NCBI GenBank assembly: GCA_946008205.1
Contig: CAMGAZ010000131.1
Coordinates: 1-5,036, forward strand
Source: an uncultured Clostridium sp.
GTDB taxonomy: Bacteria > Bacillota > Clostridia > TANB77 > CAG-508
Direction of reading: 5' to 3'
DNA: 5,036 bases
Part shown: positions 1 to 4,850 of the stretch, piece by piece
Layout: the number at the start of each line of letters is the position of its first letter
How positions within the stretch are numbered: position 1 is the first letter of the stretch
Made by a program: the position numbers and the translations under genes
Notes under the pieces: model-generated
What the model was told of the DNA's origin: nothing
The model's input: the letters and a program-made list of their open reading frames with translations, nothing else
Database searches by the model: none

Positions 1-149
1 ATTCCTTGTATAGAAATTCCCCTAAGTATTTTGTCGTTCATTGAATTAAAAACAGCGAATATTGTTGAAATAATTATTAAGATACATGCAATTATTAATA
101 TAGATATTAGTATGATTTTTATCTTTTTGTTACTCTTCTGATCAATCAT
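1..149 (-). CDS. VanW-family cell-wall protein, N-terminal part (partial)
   Basis: Only the first 49 codons are in the window; the gene runs off the left edge. The start is the ATG at 149-147, with an AAGGAAG-type ribosome site (about 158-164) 8 nt upstream. A second ATG 5 nt further upstream runs into TGA after two codons and is excluded. The peptide begins with a short lysine-rich segment (residues 5-11) followed by one strong membrane helix (about 11-34), which gives an N-in anchor. Soon after the helix comes ILRGISIQGI, which resembles the 'I.KGV.I.GIDVSGLT' opening of the putative peptidoglycan-binding repeats that precede VanW domains in Clostridia. From family knowledge the protein would be a membrane-anchored, cell-surface peptidoglycan-associated protein. 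The VanW domain itself is outside the window, so the assignment rests on the first repeat only. The gene is divergent from the XRE regulator. Confidence 0.6.
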   Translation of the reverse strand, partial: MIDQKSNKKIKIILISILIIACILIIISTIFAVFNSMNDKILRGISIQG

Positions 150-200
150 TTCATGTTCTTCCTTTTTTATTTAAATTTCTTTTTTATTTATTATATTTTT

Positions 201-229
201 ATATTATCATATCTATTTTTTTTTTACAA
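201..229 (-). promoter_or_regulatory. Putative promoter of the VanW-like gene
   Basis: On the minus strand there is a TTGTAA -35 box (224-229), a 17-nt spacer, and TAATAT as -10 (201-206) preceded by TGA, giving an extended -10 (TGATAATAT). Transcription would start near 195, about 45 nt before the ATG. The surrounding DNA is almost all A/T, so chance matches are easy and confidence is moderate. Confidence 0.4.
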
Positions 230-252
230 TATAATTTATATTTATTATTCTC

Positions 253-281
253 TAGACTTTTCTCGTTTTTTTCTGTATAAT
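253..281 (+). promoter_or_regulatory. Promoter of the XRE/S24 regulator gene
   Basis: TAGACT (253-258, 4 of 6 consensus bases) and a perfect TATAAT (276-281) are separated by exactly 17 nt. The predicted transcription start is near 288, leaving a short leader before the GGAGGTG ribosome site at 301-307. Confidence 0.6.
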
Positions 282-312
282 TACTAAATAATAGTTACTT
301 GGAGGTGTTGTT

Positions 313-891
313 ATGCTTGGTAAATTAATTGCAAAAATAAGAAAAGACAGAAGAATATCAAAGGCCCTATTAGCAAGAGGAGCACACATTGATACTGGGC
401 ATATTTCTCATATTGAGAAAGGAGATAGAACTCCTAGCCATAAATCTCTAAAAAAAATGTGTGACTGCTTAGATATACCTTATCAGCCACTTATGTATAC
501 TTATGATAAGGAATTTTCTCCAGAACAACTTAACTATAATATAGAATCTAAAATTTGTTATGATAAAATTTGGGCTGTAGATAAAATAGATGCTCTTATT
601 CAGTGCCCTAAAGAAATGCGTTCTGCATCATTAGCAATTCGAGTTTCTGATAACTCAATGGAGCCTATATTAACATGTGGATCATATGCTTTTGTAGAAT
701 TAAACACTCCCTTAGATAATAAAGATATAGGCCTATTTAATTATAAAAATGAATTTATATTTAGGCGTTTCATCGTGCGAAAAGATAGTTTGATTCTAAG
801 ATCTTTGAGTTCTGATGTCCCTGATATAAAAATTGATTTTGATGAGCCTATAATTATACTTGGAAAAGTTCTAGGAACCAACGATATATAA
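313..891 (+). CDS. XRE-family repressor with S24/LexA-like C-terminal domain
   Basis: A 192-residue DNA-binding regulator. The start is ATG 313 with GGAGG (301-305) 7 nt upstream. Residues 3-58 form an HTH_XRE fold: LGKLIAKIRKDRRISKALLA, then the recognition-helix region DTGHISHIEKGDRTPS. A linker (60-105) leads to a C-terminal domain (about 106-190) like the LexA/CI/S24 fold, with DNSMEPIL holding the Ser115-Met116-Glu-Pro nucleophile motif. In LexA the catalytic lysine lies about 37 residues downstream; here that region reads FIFRRF (R151-R152), so arginine occupies the lysine position. No Ala-Gly cleavage dipeptide is seen in the linker. I infer a LexA/CI-type repressor that may not self-cleave and may instead use the domain for dimerisation. 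Targets are unknown; the divergent VanW-like gene, its own promoter and the downstream CBM gene are candidates. It could be a phage-derived repressor, but no phage genes are nearby. Confidence 0.85.
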   Translation: MLGKLIAKIRKDRRISKALLARGAHIDTGHISHIEKGDRTPSHKSLKKMCDCLDIPYQPLMYTYDKEFSPEQLNYNIESKICYDKIWAVDKIDALIQCPKEMRSASLAIRVSDNSMEPILTCGSYAFVELNTPLDNKDIGLFNYKNEFIFRRFIVRKDSLILRSLSSDVPDIKIDFDEPIIILGKVLGTNDI

Positions 892-930
892 TATTATTTT
901 TCTTTTTTTTACAATTTTTTCATAAAATAC

Positions 931-959
931 TTGATTATATATTTTTTTAATATTATAAT
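931..959 (+). promoter_or_regulatory. Promoter of the CBM25-like gene
   Basis: TTGATT (931-936) and a perfect TATAAT (954-959) lie 17 nt apart, followed by a leader of about 28 nt to ATG 994. This indicates that the carbohydrate-binding gene is transcribed on its own as well as by any readthrough from the regulator. No hairpin terminator is visible after the regulator's stop; the gap starts with a T-rich run. Confidence 0.65.
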
Positions 960-993
960 GTATGTGACAAAAGATAAATAGGAGATAAATAAA

Positions 994-1458
994 ATGGAAT
1001 TAGTTAAGAATATATTTTTTAATACAGATAAATTAGTTGAAAATACAAAAATAAAAATTTCTTATACAGGTAAATTGTTCGAGGAAAACAGTAGCGATGT
1101 ATATCTTCATTATGGATATGGATTGCAATGGGATAATGTTTCTGAAATAAAAATGGAAAAAACTGAACTTGGATACCAGGCTGAGATAGAATTAAAGAGT
1201 AGTGATTCTTTGAATTTGTGTTTCAGAAATTCAGAGGATGTATGGGATAATAATAATTATCAAAATTATTCTTTCCCAATAGAAAAACTTGAGGTTTCAT
1301 TAGTTCCAAAAGATGTTACTTCTGCATTAGATGCTCCTAGAAGACTTAAAAAATCATATATTTGGAGTAAAAAAATAAGACTCGCAATATATAAAATTAT
1401 GCATTATTTTCCAAAATTAATTTCTGGAAATTATAAAAGAAAAGTATCAGATAATTAG
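994..1458 (+). CDS. CBM25-like starch/glycogen-binding protein with basic C-terminal tail
   Basis: A 154-residue protein; ATG 994 has AGGAG (980-984) 9 nt upstream. Residues about 15-98 look like a single beta-sandwich carbohydrate-binding module of the CBM25/CBM53 type. The signature stretches are VYLHYGYGLQW (36-46, with the aromatic H39, Y40 and W46), then LNLCFRNSEDVWDNNNYQNY (73-92), matching the family's 'LNFCFKD...WDNN.G.NY' pattern. W46, W84 and D85-N88 would form the ligand face. There is no signal peptide or membrane helix in the first 30 residues, so it is probably cytoplasmic, and an internal alpha-glucan such as glycogen is a plausible ligand (inference). Residues 116-150 are rich in Lys/Arg with spaced aromatics (YIWSKKIRLAIYKIMHYF), possibly an amphipathic helix. 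No enzymatic domain is attached. A hairpin terminator follows directly. Confidence 0.75.
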   Translation: MELVKNIFFNTDKLVENTKIKISYTGKLFEENSSDVYLHYGYGLQWDNVSEIKMEKTELGYQAEIELKSSDSLNLCFRNSEDVWDNNNYQNYSFPIEKLEVSLVPKDVTSALDAPRRLKKSYIWSKKIRLAIYKIMHYFPKLISGNYKRKVSDN

Positions 1459-1460
1459 TA

Positions 1461-1490
1461 AAAAGCTCATAAAATAATTTATGAGCTTTT
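1461..1490. terminator. Bidirectional terminator between convergent genes
   Basis: A perfect 13-bp stem (1461-1473 pairs with 1478-1490) with a 4-nt loop, based on AAAAGCTCATAAA. On the plus strand it ends in a run of six T; on the minus strand the stem ends in GAGCTTTTTAC. It lies 2 nt after the CBM gene stop and 7 nt beyond the reductase stop, so it can serve both. Confidence 0.9.
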
Positions 1491-1497
1491 TTATATT

Positions 1498-2235
1498 CTA
1501 TATAAACCATCCTCCATTGACGTTTATAATTTGTCCTGTTGTGTAGTCATCTTCAATTAGCCATTTTGCACATTTTGCAATATCTTCAGTCTTACCTATC
1601 CTATTTAGTGGGATTTCTTCTTTTATTTTTTCGATATCTTCTTTATTTAAATTTTTATTCATGTCAGTATCAATTATTCCTGGGGCAATACAATTTATTC
1701 TTATATTAGAAGGCCCCATTTCTTTAGCTAACGCTTTTGTAAAGCCGTTAATTGCAGCCTTTGTCGTAGAATATCCAACTTCACAAGAGCCACCCGTAAC
1801 TCCCCAAATGGATGATATATTAATAATGCAACCTTCTTTATTTTTTAACATATATGGTAATACCTTTTTAGTACAATAATATGTAGAATTAAGATTTGCT
1901 TCAATTATATTTTGCCAATCCCCATCAGATAAGTCTAAAAACACTTTTTCTTGAGAAATTCCTGCATTATTTATCAATACATCTATTCTTCCATAGTTTT
2001 CTATAATTTTGTCCACCATGTAGCTTATTTCAGACTTTTTAGTAACATCTGCTTTAATTATATCAATATTTATATTTTCTTCTTCCAATTCTTCTTTTAT
2101 TCTCTTTGCACAATCCTCAGATTTGTTGTAGTTTAAAATTACTTTATAACCATCTAATGCTAGTAACTTTACCATACTAGCTCCTATTCCTCTGGATCCC
2201 CCAGTCACTAAAATTATCTTATTTTTATTCTCCAT
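1498..2235 (-). CDS. ymfI: SDR-family reductase, probable elongation factor P 5-aminopentanone reductase (YmfI)
   Basis: A 245-residue classical short-chain dehydrogenase, the normal family length. The NADP(H) fold shows TGGSRGIG (11-18), D63, NNAG (89-92) and N114. The catalytic Ser142, Tyr155 and Lys159 have the usual spacing. It resembles FabG overall, but the active-site stretch ISSIWGVTGGSCEVGYS (140-156) and the C-terminus GQIINVNGGW are what I recall of Bacillus YmfI. That enzyme reduces 5-aminopentanone to 5-aminopentanol on the conserved lysine of EF-P, which helps ribosomes through proline stretches. No fatty-acid synthesis genes are adjacent, which fits this better than FabG. The start is ATG 2235-2233 with a GAGGAG ribosome site (2247-2252) about 11 nt upstream. 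No convincing promoter of its own is seen in the ~40 nt after the tRNA terminator, so readthrough from the tRNA operon may supply its mRNA. The alternative is a general 3-oxoacyl-ACP reductase. Confidence 0.85.
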   Translation of the reverse strand: MENKNKIILVTGGSRGIGASMVKLLALDGYKVILNYNKSEDCAKRIKEELEEENINIDIIKADVTKKSEISYMVDKIIENYGRIDVLINNAGISQEKVFLDLSDGDWQNIIEANLNSTYYCTKKVLPYMLKNKEGCIINISSIWGVTGGSCEVGYSTTKAAINGFTKALAKEMGPSNIRINCIAPGIIDTDMNKNLNKEDIEKIKEEIPLNRIGKTEDIAKCAKWLIEDDYTTGQIINVNGGWFI

Positions 2236-2275
2236 TGTTATAAACTCTCCTCTGATTTTAATACTCTAAAATGAC

Positions 2276-2310
2276 AAAAAACTAGGTAAGCCATTTGCAA
2301 ACCTAGTTTT
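2276..2310 (-). terminator. Terminator of the tRNA operon
   Basis: On the minus strand AAAACTAGGT (2310-2301) pairs with ACCTAGTTTT (2287-2278), and the 3' arm runs into six T. The 13-nt loop can form an extra GC/GC pair beyond two T-T mismatches. It begins 6 nt after the tRNA-Thr CCA end, so it should end the Lys-Glu-Thr transcript before the reductase gene. Confidence 0.85.
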
Positions 2311-2316
2311 AAGTAT

Positions 2317-2392
<76 letters not shown>

Positions 2393-2402
2393 ATATAGAA
2401 TT

Positions 2403-2477
2403 TGGTGACCCCGACGGGAATTGAACCCATGTCTCCGCCGTGAAAGGGCGATGTCTTAACCTCTTGACCACGGGGCC
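2403..2477 (-). tRNA. tRNA-Glu (UUC)
   Basis: The acceptor stem is GGCCCCG/CGGGGTC with discriminator A and encoded CCA. The D stem is GTC/GAC, the anticodon stem TCGCC/GGCGG, and the loop CTTTCAC carries anticodon TTC (2444-2442). The T arm is ATGGG-TTCAATT-CCCGT. It is the middle gene of the operon, separated from tRNA-Lys by a 44-nt spacer holding a strong hairpin. Confidence 0.97.
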
Positions 2478-2488
2478 ATATTATTGAC

Positions 2489-2519
2489 CTCTAGGATTTA
2501 AAAAAATTAAATCCTAGAG
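2489..2519. repeat. Perfect 13-bp inverted repeat between tRNA-Lys and tRNA-Glu
   Basis: CTCTAGGATTTAA (2489-2501) is perfectly complementary to 2507-2519, with an A5 loop. On the transcribed (minus) strand the hairpin begins 2 nt after the tRNA-Lys CCA and is followed by GTCAATAATA, not a T run, so it lacks the tail of a normal intrinsic terminator. Possible roles (inference) are a processing or stability element between tRNA precursors, or a weak attenuator. Confidence 0.75.
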
Positions 2520-2521
2520 TT

Positions 2522-2597
2522 TGGTGAGCCATCGCGGACTCGAACCGCGGACAACTTGATTAAAAGTCAAGTGCTCTACCACCTGAGCTAATGACCC
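2522..2597 (-). tRNA. tRNA-Lys (UUU)
   Basis: The acceptor stem is GGGTCAT/ATGGCTC with two G-U pairs, discriminator A and encoded CCA. The D arm contains AGCTCAGGTGGTAGAGC. The anticodon loop CTTTTAA gives anticodon TTT (2564-2562), and the T arm is CCGCG-GTTCGAGTC-CGCG-like. It is the first gene of the tRNA operon, about 20 nt downstream of the predicted transcription start. Confidence 0.97.
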
Positions 2598-2623
2598 AAA
2601 TATCTTTGGTCAACGCATGTTTT

Positions 2624-2652
2624 ATTTTACACTATTTTCTCCAGTTTGTCAA
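2624..2652 (-). promoter_or_regulatory. Strong promoter of the tRNA operon
   Basis: On the minus strand there is a perfect TTGACA (2652-2647), a 17-nt spacer, and TAAAAT (2629-2624). The predicted start is near 2617, giving a 5' leader of about 20 nt before tRNA-Lys. This is the closest match to the vegetative-sigma consensus in the window, as expected for stable RNA. Confidence 0.85.
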
Positions 2653-2705
2653 CGGTTTTCTTTGTTTTTTTTTATTTTTTTGCTATATTTTGTTTTAAAG
2701 CCTTA

Positions 2706-2891
2706 TTATGCATTCAATTTCTCCAATACTTCTTCAACATCAATCCCGTGGACGGCACAAGCTTCCTCCAAAGTTTCTGCTTGGGATGCAGGACATCCTA
2801 AACAGTGCATTCCAACCTCTAACAATATTTCTGCTTTTTCAGGATATTTTTCAACGATTTCTCCTATTTTTGTATTTCTCTCTATTTTCAT
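2706..2891 (-). CDS. DUF1858 / hybrid-cluster-associated redox disulfide protein
   Basis: A 61-residue cytoplasmic protein. The start is ATG 2891-2889 with AGGAGG (2904-2899) 7 nt upstream. It consists of one small helical domain: I9-GEIVEKYPEKAEILLEVGM, then HCLGCPASQAETLEEAC with the redox pair Cys30-x-x-Cys33, a third cysteine (C44), and GIDVEEVLEKLN at the end. This is the DUF1858 pattern, also known as the hybrid-cluster-protein-associated disulfide domain, in which the two cysteines are thought to form a reversible disulfide or bind metal. The family length is about 60-75 residues, so this copy is complete. No hybrid-cluster (prismane) protein gene is in the window. No hairpin terminator is seen after it, so its transcript may run into the tRNA operon promoter region. 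Confidence 0.9.
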   Translation of the reverse strand: MKIERNTKIGEIVEKYPEKAEILLEVGMHCLGCPASQAETLEEACAVHGIDVEEVLEKLNA

Positions 2892-2923
2892 AGTTTACCT
2901 CCTAAAATATCTACTATTTAAAT

Positions 2924-2932
2924 ATTTTAACA
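2924..2932 (-). promoter_or_regulatory. Extended -10 promoter of the DUF1858 gene
   Basis: The minus strand reads TGTTAAAAT, an extended -10 (TG-n-TAAAAT). No good -35 lies 17 nt upstream, which such promoters can tolerate. Transcription would start near 2917, about 26 nt before the ATG. It lies back to back with the conjugation-module promoter at 2951-2979. Confidence 0.45.
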
Positions 2933-2950
2933 TATTTTTATAAAAAAGTA

Positions 2951-2979
2951 TAGACAAAATTAAAAATTTATAGTATTAT
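2951..2979 (+). promoter_or_regulatory. Promoter of the conjugation (T4SS) operon
   Basis: TAGACA (2951-2956, 5 of 6) and TATTAT (2974-2979, 5 of 6) are exactly 17 nt apart. The predicted start is about 2986, so the mRNA would begin a few nucleotides before the AAGGAG ribosome site at 2992-2997. An ATG at 2978 overlaps the -10 and so lies upstream of the transcript. Confidence 0.65.
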
Positions 2980-2996
2980 GGAAAAAATTGGAAGGA

Positions 2997-3152
2997 GTGA
3001 TTTCTTTAAAACTTTATTTATTCTTTATATTATTAATACTTAATATGTTCATAGTTTTTTATTTTATTTATTCTTACTTTTCACTATACCTATTCAACTC
3101 TAAGCAAGGCTCTATATTGAAAATAAAGAATAATCAGAAAAGAGGCGATTAA
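2997..3152 (+). CDS. Small single-helix membrane protein, first gene of the conjugation operon
   Basis: An unrecognised short gene. The open frame reads (from TTA 3006) LKLYLFFILLILNMFIVFYF, then IYSYFSLYLFNSK, and ends QKRGD before TAA 3150-3152. It has a highly hydrophobic N-terminal two thirds, enough for one long membrane helix, and a basic tail KIKNNQKR, suggesting a cytoplasmic C-terminus. Length is 48 codons from TTA 3006, or 51 from the GTG at 2997 used as the first canonical codon here. The start is unclear: AAGGAG (2992-2997) overlaps that GTG, and the codon at the proper 8-nt distance is TTA. Internal ATG 3045 has no ribosome site. The stop overlaps the expected start region of the VirD4 gene, so the two are probably translationally coupled. 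Small membrane proteins often head T4SS operons; a role beside the coupling protein is inference only. Confidence 0.5.
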   Translation: MISLKLYLFFILLILNMFIVFYFIYSYFSLYLFNSKQGSILKIKNNQKRGD

Positions 3153-3177
3153 CTTAATATACCTTTTTAAACTGTTA

Positions 3178-4584
3178 TTGTGCTTATTACTATCTACTAT
3201 TTTATCATACTATGAAATACATTTATTTTCAGATATTTTTGTTAAAAACAACATTCTTATAAATTTAGGCTTTAAGACGATTAATATTTCTATGGATTTC
3301 CCTTTACTTTGGAATAATATTAAATATTTGTTTATACTATTTTCTTTTCTTTCTAAATGTATTTTTACGTATTTGATTATCAGCAAATTCTTTAATATTT
3401 CCTATCTCACAAGTAAGAAAGTTTCTTATGAGAATCAACATTCTTTAAGTATAAAATTAGGTAAAACATTCGATACAGACGACTATATCATCTTGCCTGA
3501 GAGTGGATTATATCAAAATCTTCTAATAACTGGAGCTATAGGTTCTGGAAAAACAAGTAGTGCAATGTACCCTATTACTCAACAGCTAATTTCTTATAAA
3601 GCATCTTCTCCAAATGAGAAACTAGGTATGTTAATTCTCGATGTAAACCGCAACTACCATTATCAGGTATCAAAATATGCTAAATCATGTGGTAGAGAAA
3701 ATGACGTAGTTACTATCGAAATATCAGGCAAATATACGTATAATCCTATAGATAACAAAACTTTAACTCCTTACGTAATTGCTAATAGATTAAAGACCAT
3801 TCTTCTTCTTTTTTCACCTAATAATACAGAATCCTATTGGATAGATAAATCAGAAACCGTTCTCGCAGAATCGATCAAATTATGTAGATTATACAATGAT
3901 AATTACGTTACTTTTGTTGAAATTCATAAACTAATTACCGATTTTAGTTACTATTCCTCAAAAATTATTCAATTACGTCAAAAGTTTGTACAGAATCAGT
4001 TTAACAGGAATCAGATATCAGATTTATTATCAGCAATTAATTTCTTTGAAAAAGAATTTTTTTCGTTGGATTCTCGAACTTTAAATTTACTTAAATCTGA
4101 AATTACAAGAATAACTAACTGTTTTATTTCTGATTCGCGCGTTCTATCTACATTTTGTCCTGAAAAAGATAATAATAATTTTTTAGGCTTTAAGGATGTT
4201 ATTGATTCAGGAAAAATCGTCGTTCTAAATATGAATATCAATGAATACCGAAACCTTTCCAAAGTTATTGCAACTTATTTAAAACTGGATTTTCAATCAG
4301 AAGTGCTTCGTCAACTGTCATATAAAAATATTACGCCTCACCCCGTTGCTTTTATTTCTGACGAATACAGTGAATACGTTTCTGCTACAGATGCCAATTT
4401 CTTTTCTCAAAGTAGAGAATCTAAATGTATCAATATTGTGTCAACCCAAAGTTATACCTCTTTACTGAATGCATTAAATAATAAATATGCAGTAGAAGTA
4501 ATTGTTCAAAACTTAGTTAATAAACTATGGTTCCGCTCAGATGACATTTTCACTATAGAAGATGCTCAAAAACAATTACGGTAA
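3178..4584 (+). CDS. virD4: VirD4/TraG-type coupling ATPase, main part, cut short by a frameshift
   Basis: The DNA-pumping coupling protein of a conjugative type IV secretion system; it docks the relaxase-DNA complex to the membrane channel. Two N-terminal membrane helices (about residues 1-12, continuing upstream of this start, and 47-70) precede the motor. Walker A is GAIGSGKT (119-126). LGMLILDVNRNYHYQV (149-164) follows, then Walker B AFISDEY (391-397, D395-E396) and the arginine/sensor region RESKCINIVSTQSYTSLL (413-430). The reading frame ends early at TAA 4582-4584, after QKQLR. The family continues as QKQLGK..., which is found in the next frame, so the intact protein would be about 553-561 residues. 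TTG 3178 has no ribosome site. AGAGG at 3141-3145, and the fact that the first helix starts at LIYLFKLLL (from 3154), point to a start near 3148-3157 with no canonical codon. Confidence 0.88.
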   Translation: MCLLLSTILSYYEIHLFSDIFVKNNILINLGFKTINISMDFPLLWNNIKYLFILFSFLSKCIFTYLIISKFFNISYLTSKKVSYENQHSLSIKLGKTFDTDDYIILPESGLYQNLLITGAIGSGKTSSAMYPITQQLISYKASSPNEKLGMLILDVNRNYHYQVSKYAKSCGRENDVVTIEISGKYTYNPIDNKTLTPYVIANRLKTILLLFSPNNTESYWIDKSETVLAESIKLCRLYNDNYVTFVEIHKLITDFSYYSSKIIQLRQKFVQNQFNRNQISDLLSAINFFEKEFFSLDSRTLNLLKSEITRITNCFISDSRVLSTFCPEKDNNNFLGFKDVIDSGKIVVLNMNINEYRNLSKVIATYLKLDFQSEVLRQLSYKNITPHPVAFISDEYSEYVSATDANFFSQSRESKCINIVSTQSYTSLLNALNNKYAVEVIVQNLVNKLWFRSDDIFTIEDAQKQLR

Positions 4585-4840
4585 GATTGATATCGAGAAG
4601 ACTTCAAAAACAATTTCTGAAAATGCAAAAGAAACGTCTTACAATTTCTTCACAAATTCGTTGGAATCGAAAAATGCTAATATTTCCGAGAGCATCAACA
4701 CATATCTTCAACATGATTATGCTGTTGATACAAACTTTTTTTCACAAGAGTTAAACACTTTTGAATGTTTGTCTTTTTTATCCGATGGAAAACAAATTCT
4801 AAAACCAAAAAAATTGAAAATGATACCCTATTTTAAATAA
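4562..4840 (+). pseudogene. C-terminal part of the VirD4/TraG coupling protein, in the +1 frame
   Basis: The open frame can be read from ATG 4562, but no ribosome site precedes it and its first residues (MLKNNY) are out-of-frame reading of the upstream gene. From GKIDIEKTSK onward it is the natural continuation of the coupling protein: ISENAKETSYNFF, SESINTYLQHDYAVDTNFF and FLSDGKQILKPKKLKMIPYFK are typical of the end of Firmicutes TraG/VirD4 proteins, including the usual 'IPYF' ending. About 88 residues are displaced. Read alone it has no ATPase motif, so it is best treated as the tail of the broken gene, unless ribosomes shift +1. It stops at TAA 4838-4840, directly against the AGGAGG of the next gene. 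Confidence 0.8.
4579..4584 (+). other. Frameshift site in the VirD4 gene
   Basis: The sequence is CAA TTA CGG TAA G. Removing C4579 gives CAA TTA GGT AAG, which reads Q-L-G-K and rejoins the downstream frame without loss. This fits a single inserted base. The upstream A5 run (4568-4572) is not where the family alignment breaks, because QKQL is still read correctly past it. Confidence 0.75.
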
Positions 4841-4850
4841 AGGAGGTCTT

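Noticed and set aside
283..295. ACTA-5-TAGT dyad just after the regulator -10 as an autoregulatory operator
   Set aside because: The arms are only 4 bp and do not extend; too short to stand out in such AT-rich DNA.
1661..2136. Plus-strand open frames within 1661-2136
   Set aside because: They are antisense shadows of the SDR reductase, with no ribosome site or recognisable protein pattern.
2607..2654. Repeated CGTTGAC motif (minus strand) 39 bp apart upstream of tRNA-Lys as two promoters
   Set aside because: Only the upstream copy has a -10 at 17 nt; the second (TTGACC, 2613-2608) runs straight into the tRNA with no -10.
2617..2943. Plus-strand open frames covering the DUF1858 gene
   Set aside because: Antisense shadow; the minus-strand frame has a perfect ribosome site and a clear CxxC family pattern.
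2978..3043. Short frame from ATG 2978 (21 residues) as a leader peptide of the conjugation operon
   Set aside because: The ATG overlaps the predicted -10 (2974-2979), lies upstream of the likely transcript start, and has no ribosome site.
4011..4262. Minus-strand open frame inside VirD4
   Set aside because: Antisense to a strongly conserved ATPase region; no ribosome site or family match.
4567..4573. CAAAAAC as a -1 slippery site explaining the VirD4 frame change
   Set aside because: It is not in the required phase relative to the upstream frame, and the downstream frame needs a +1, not a -1, shift.
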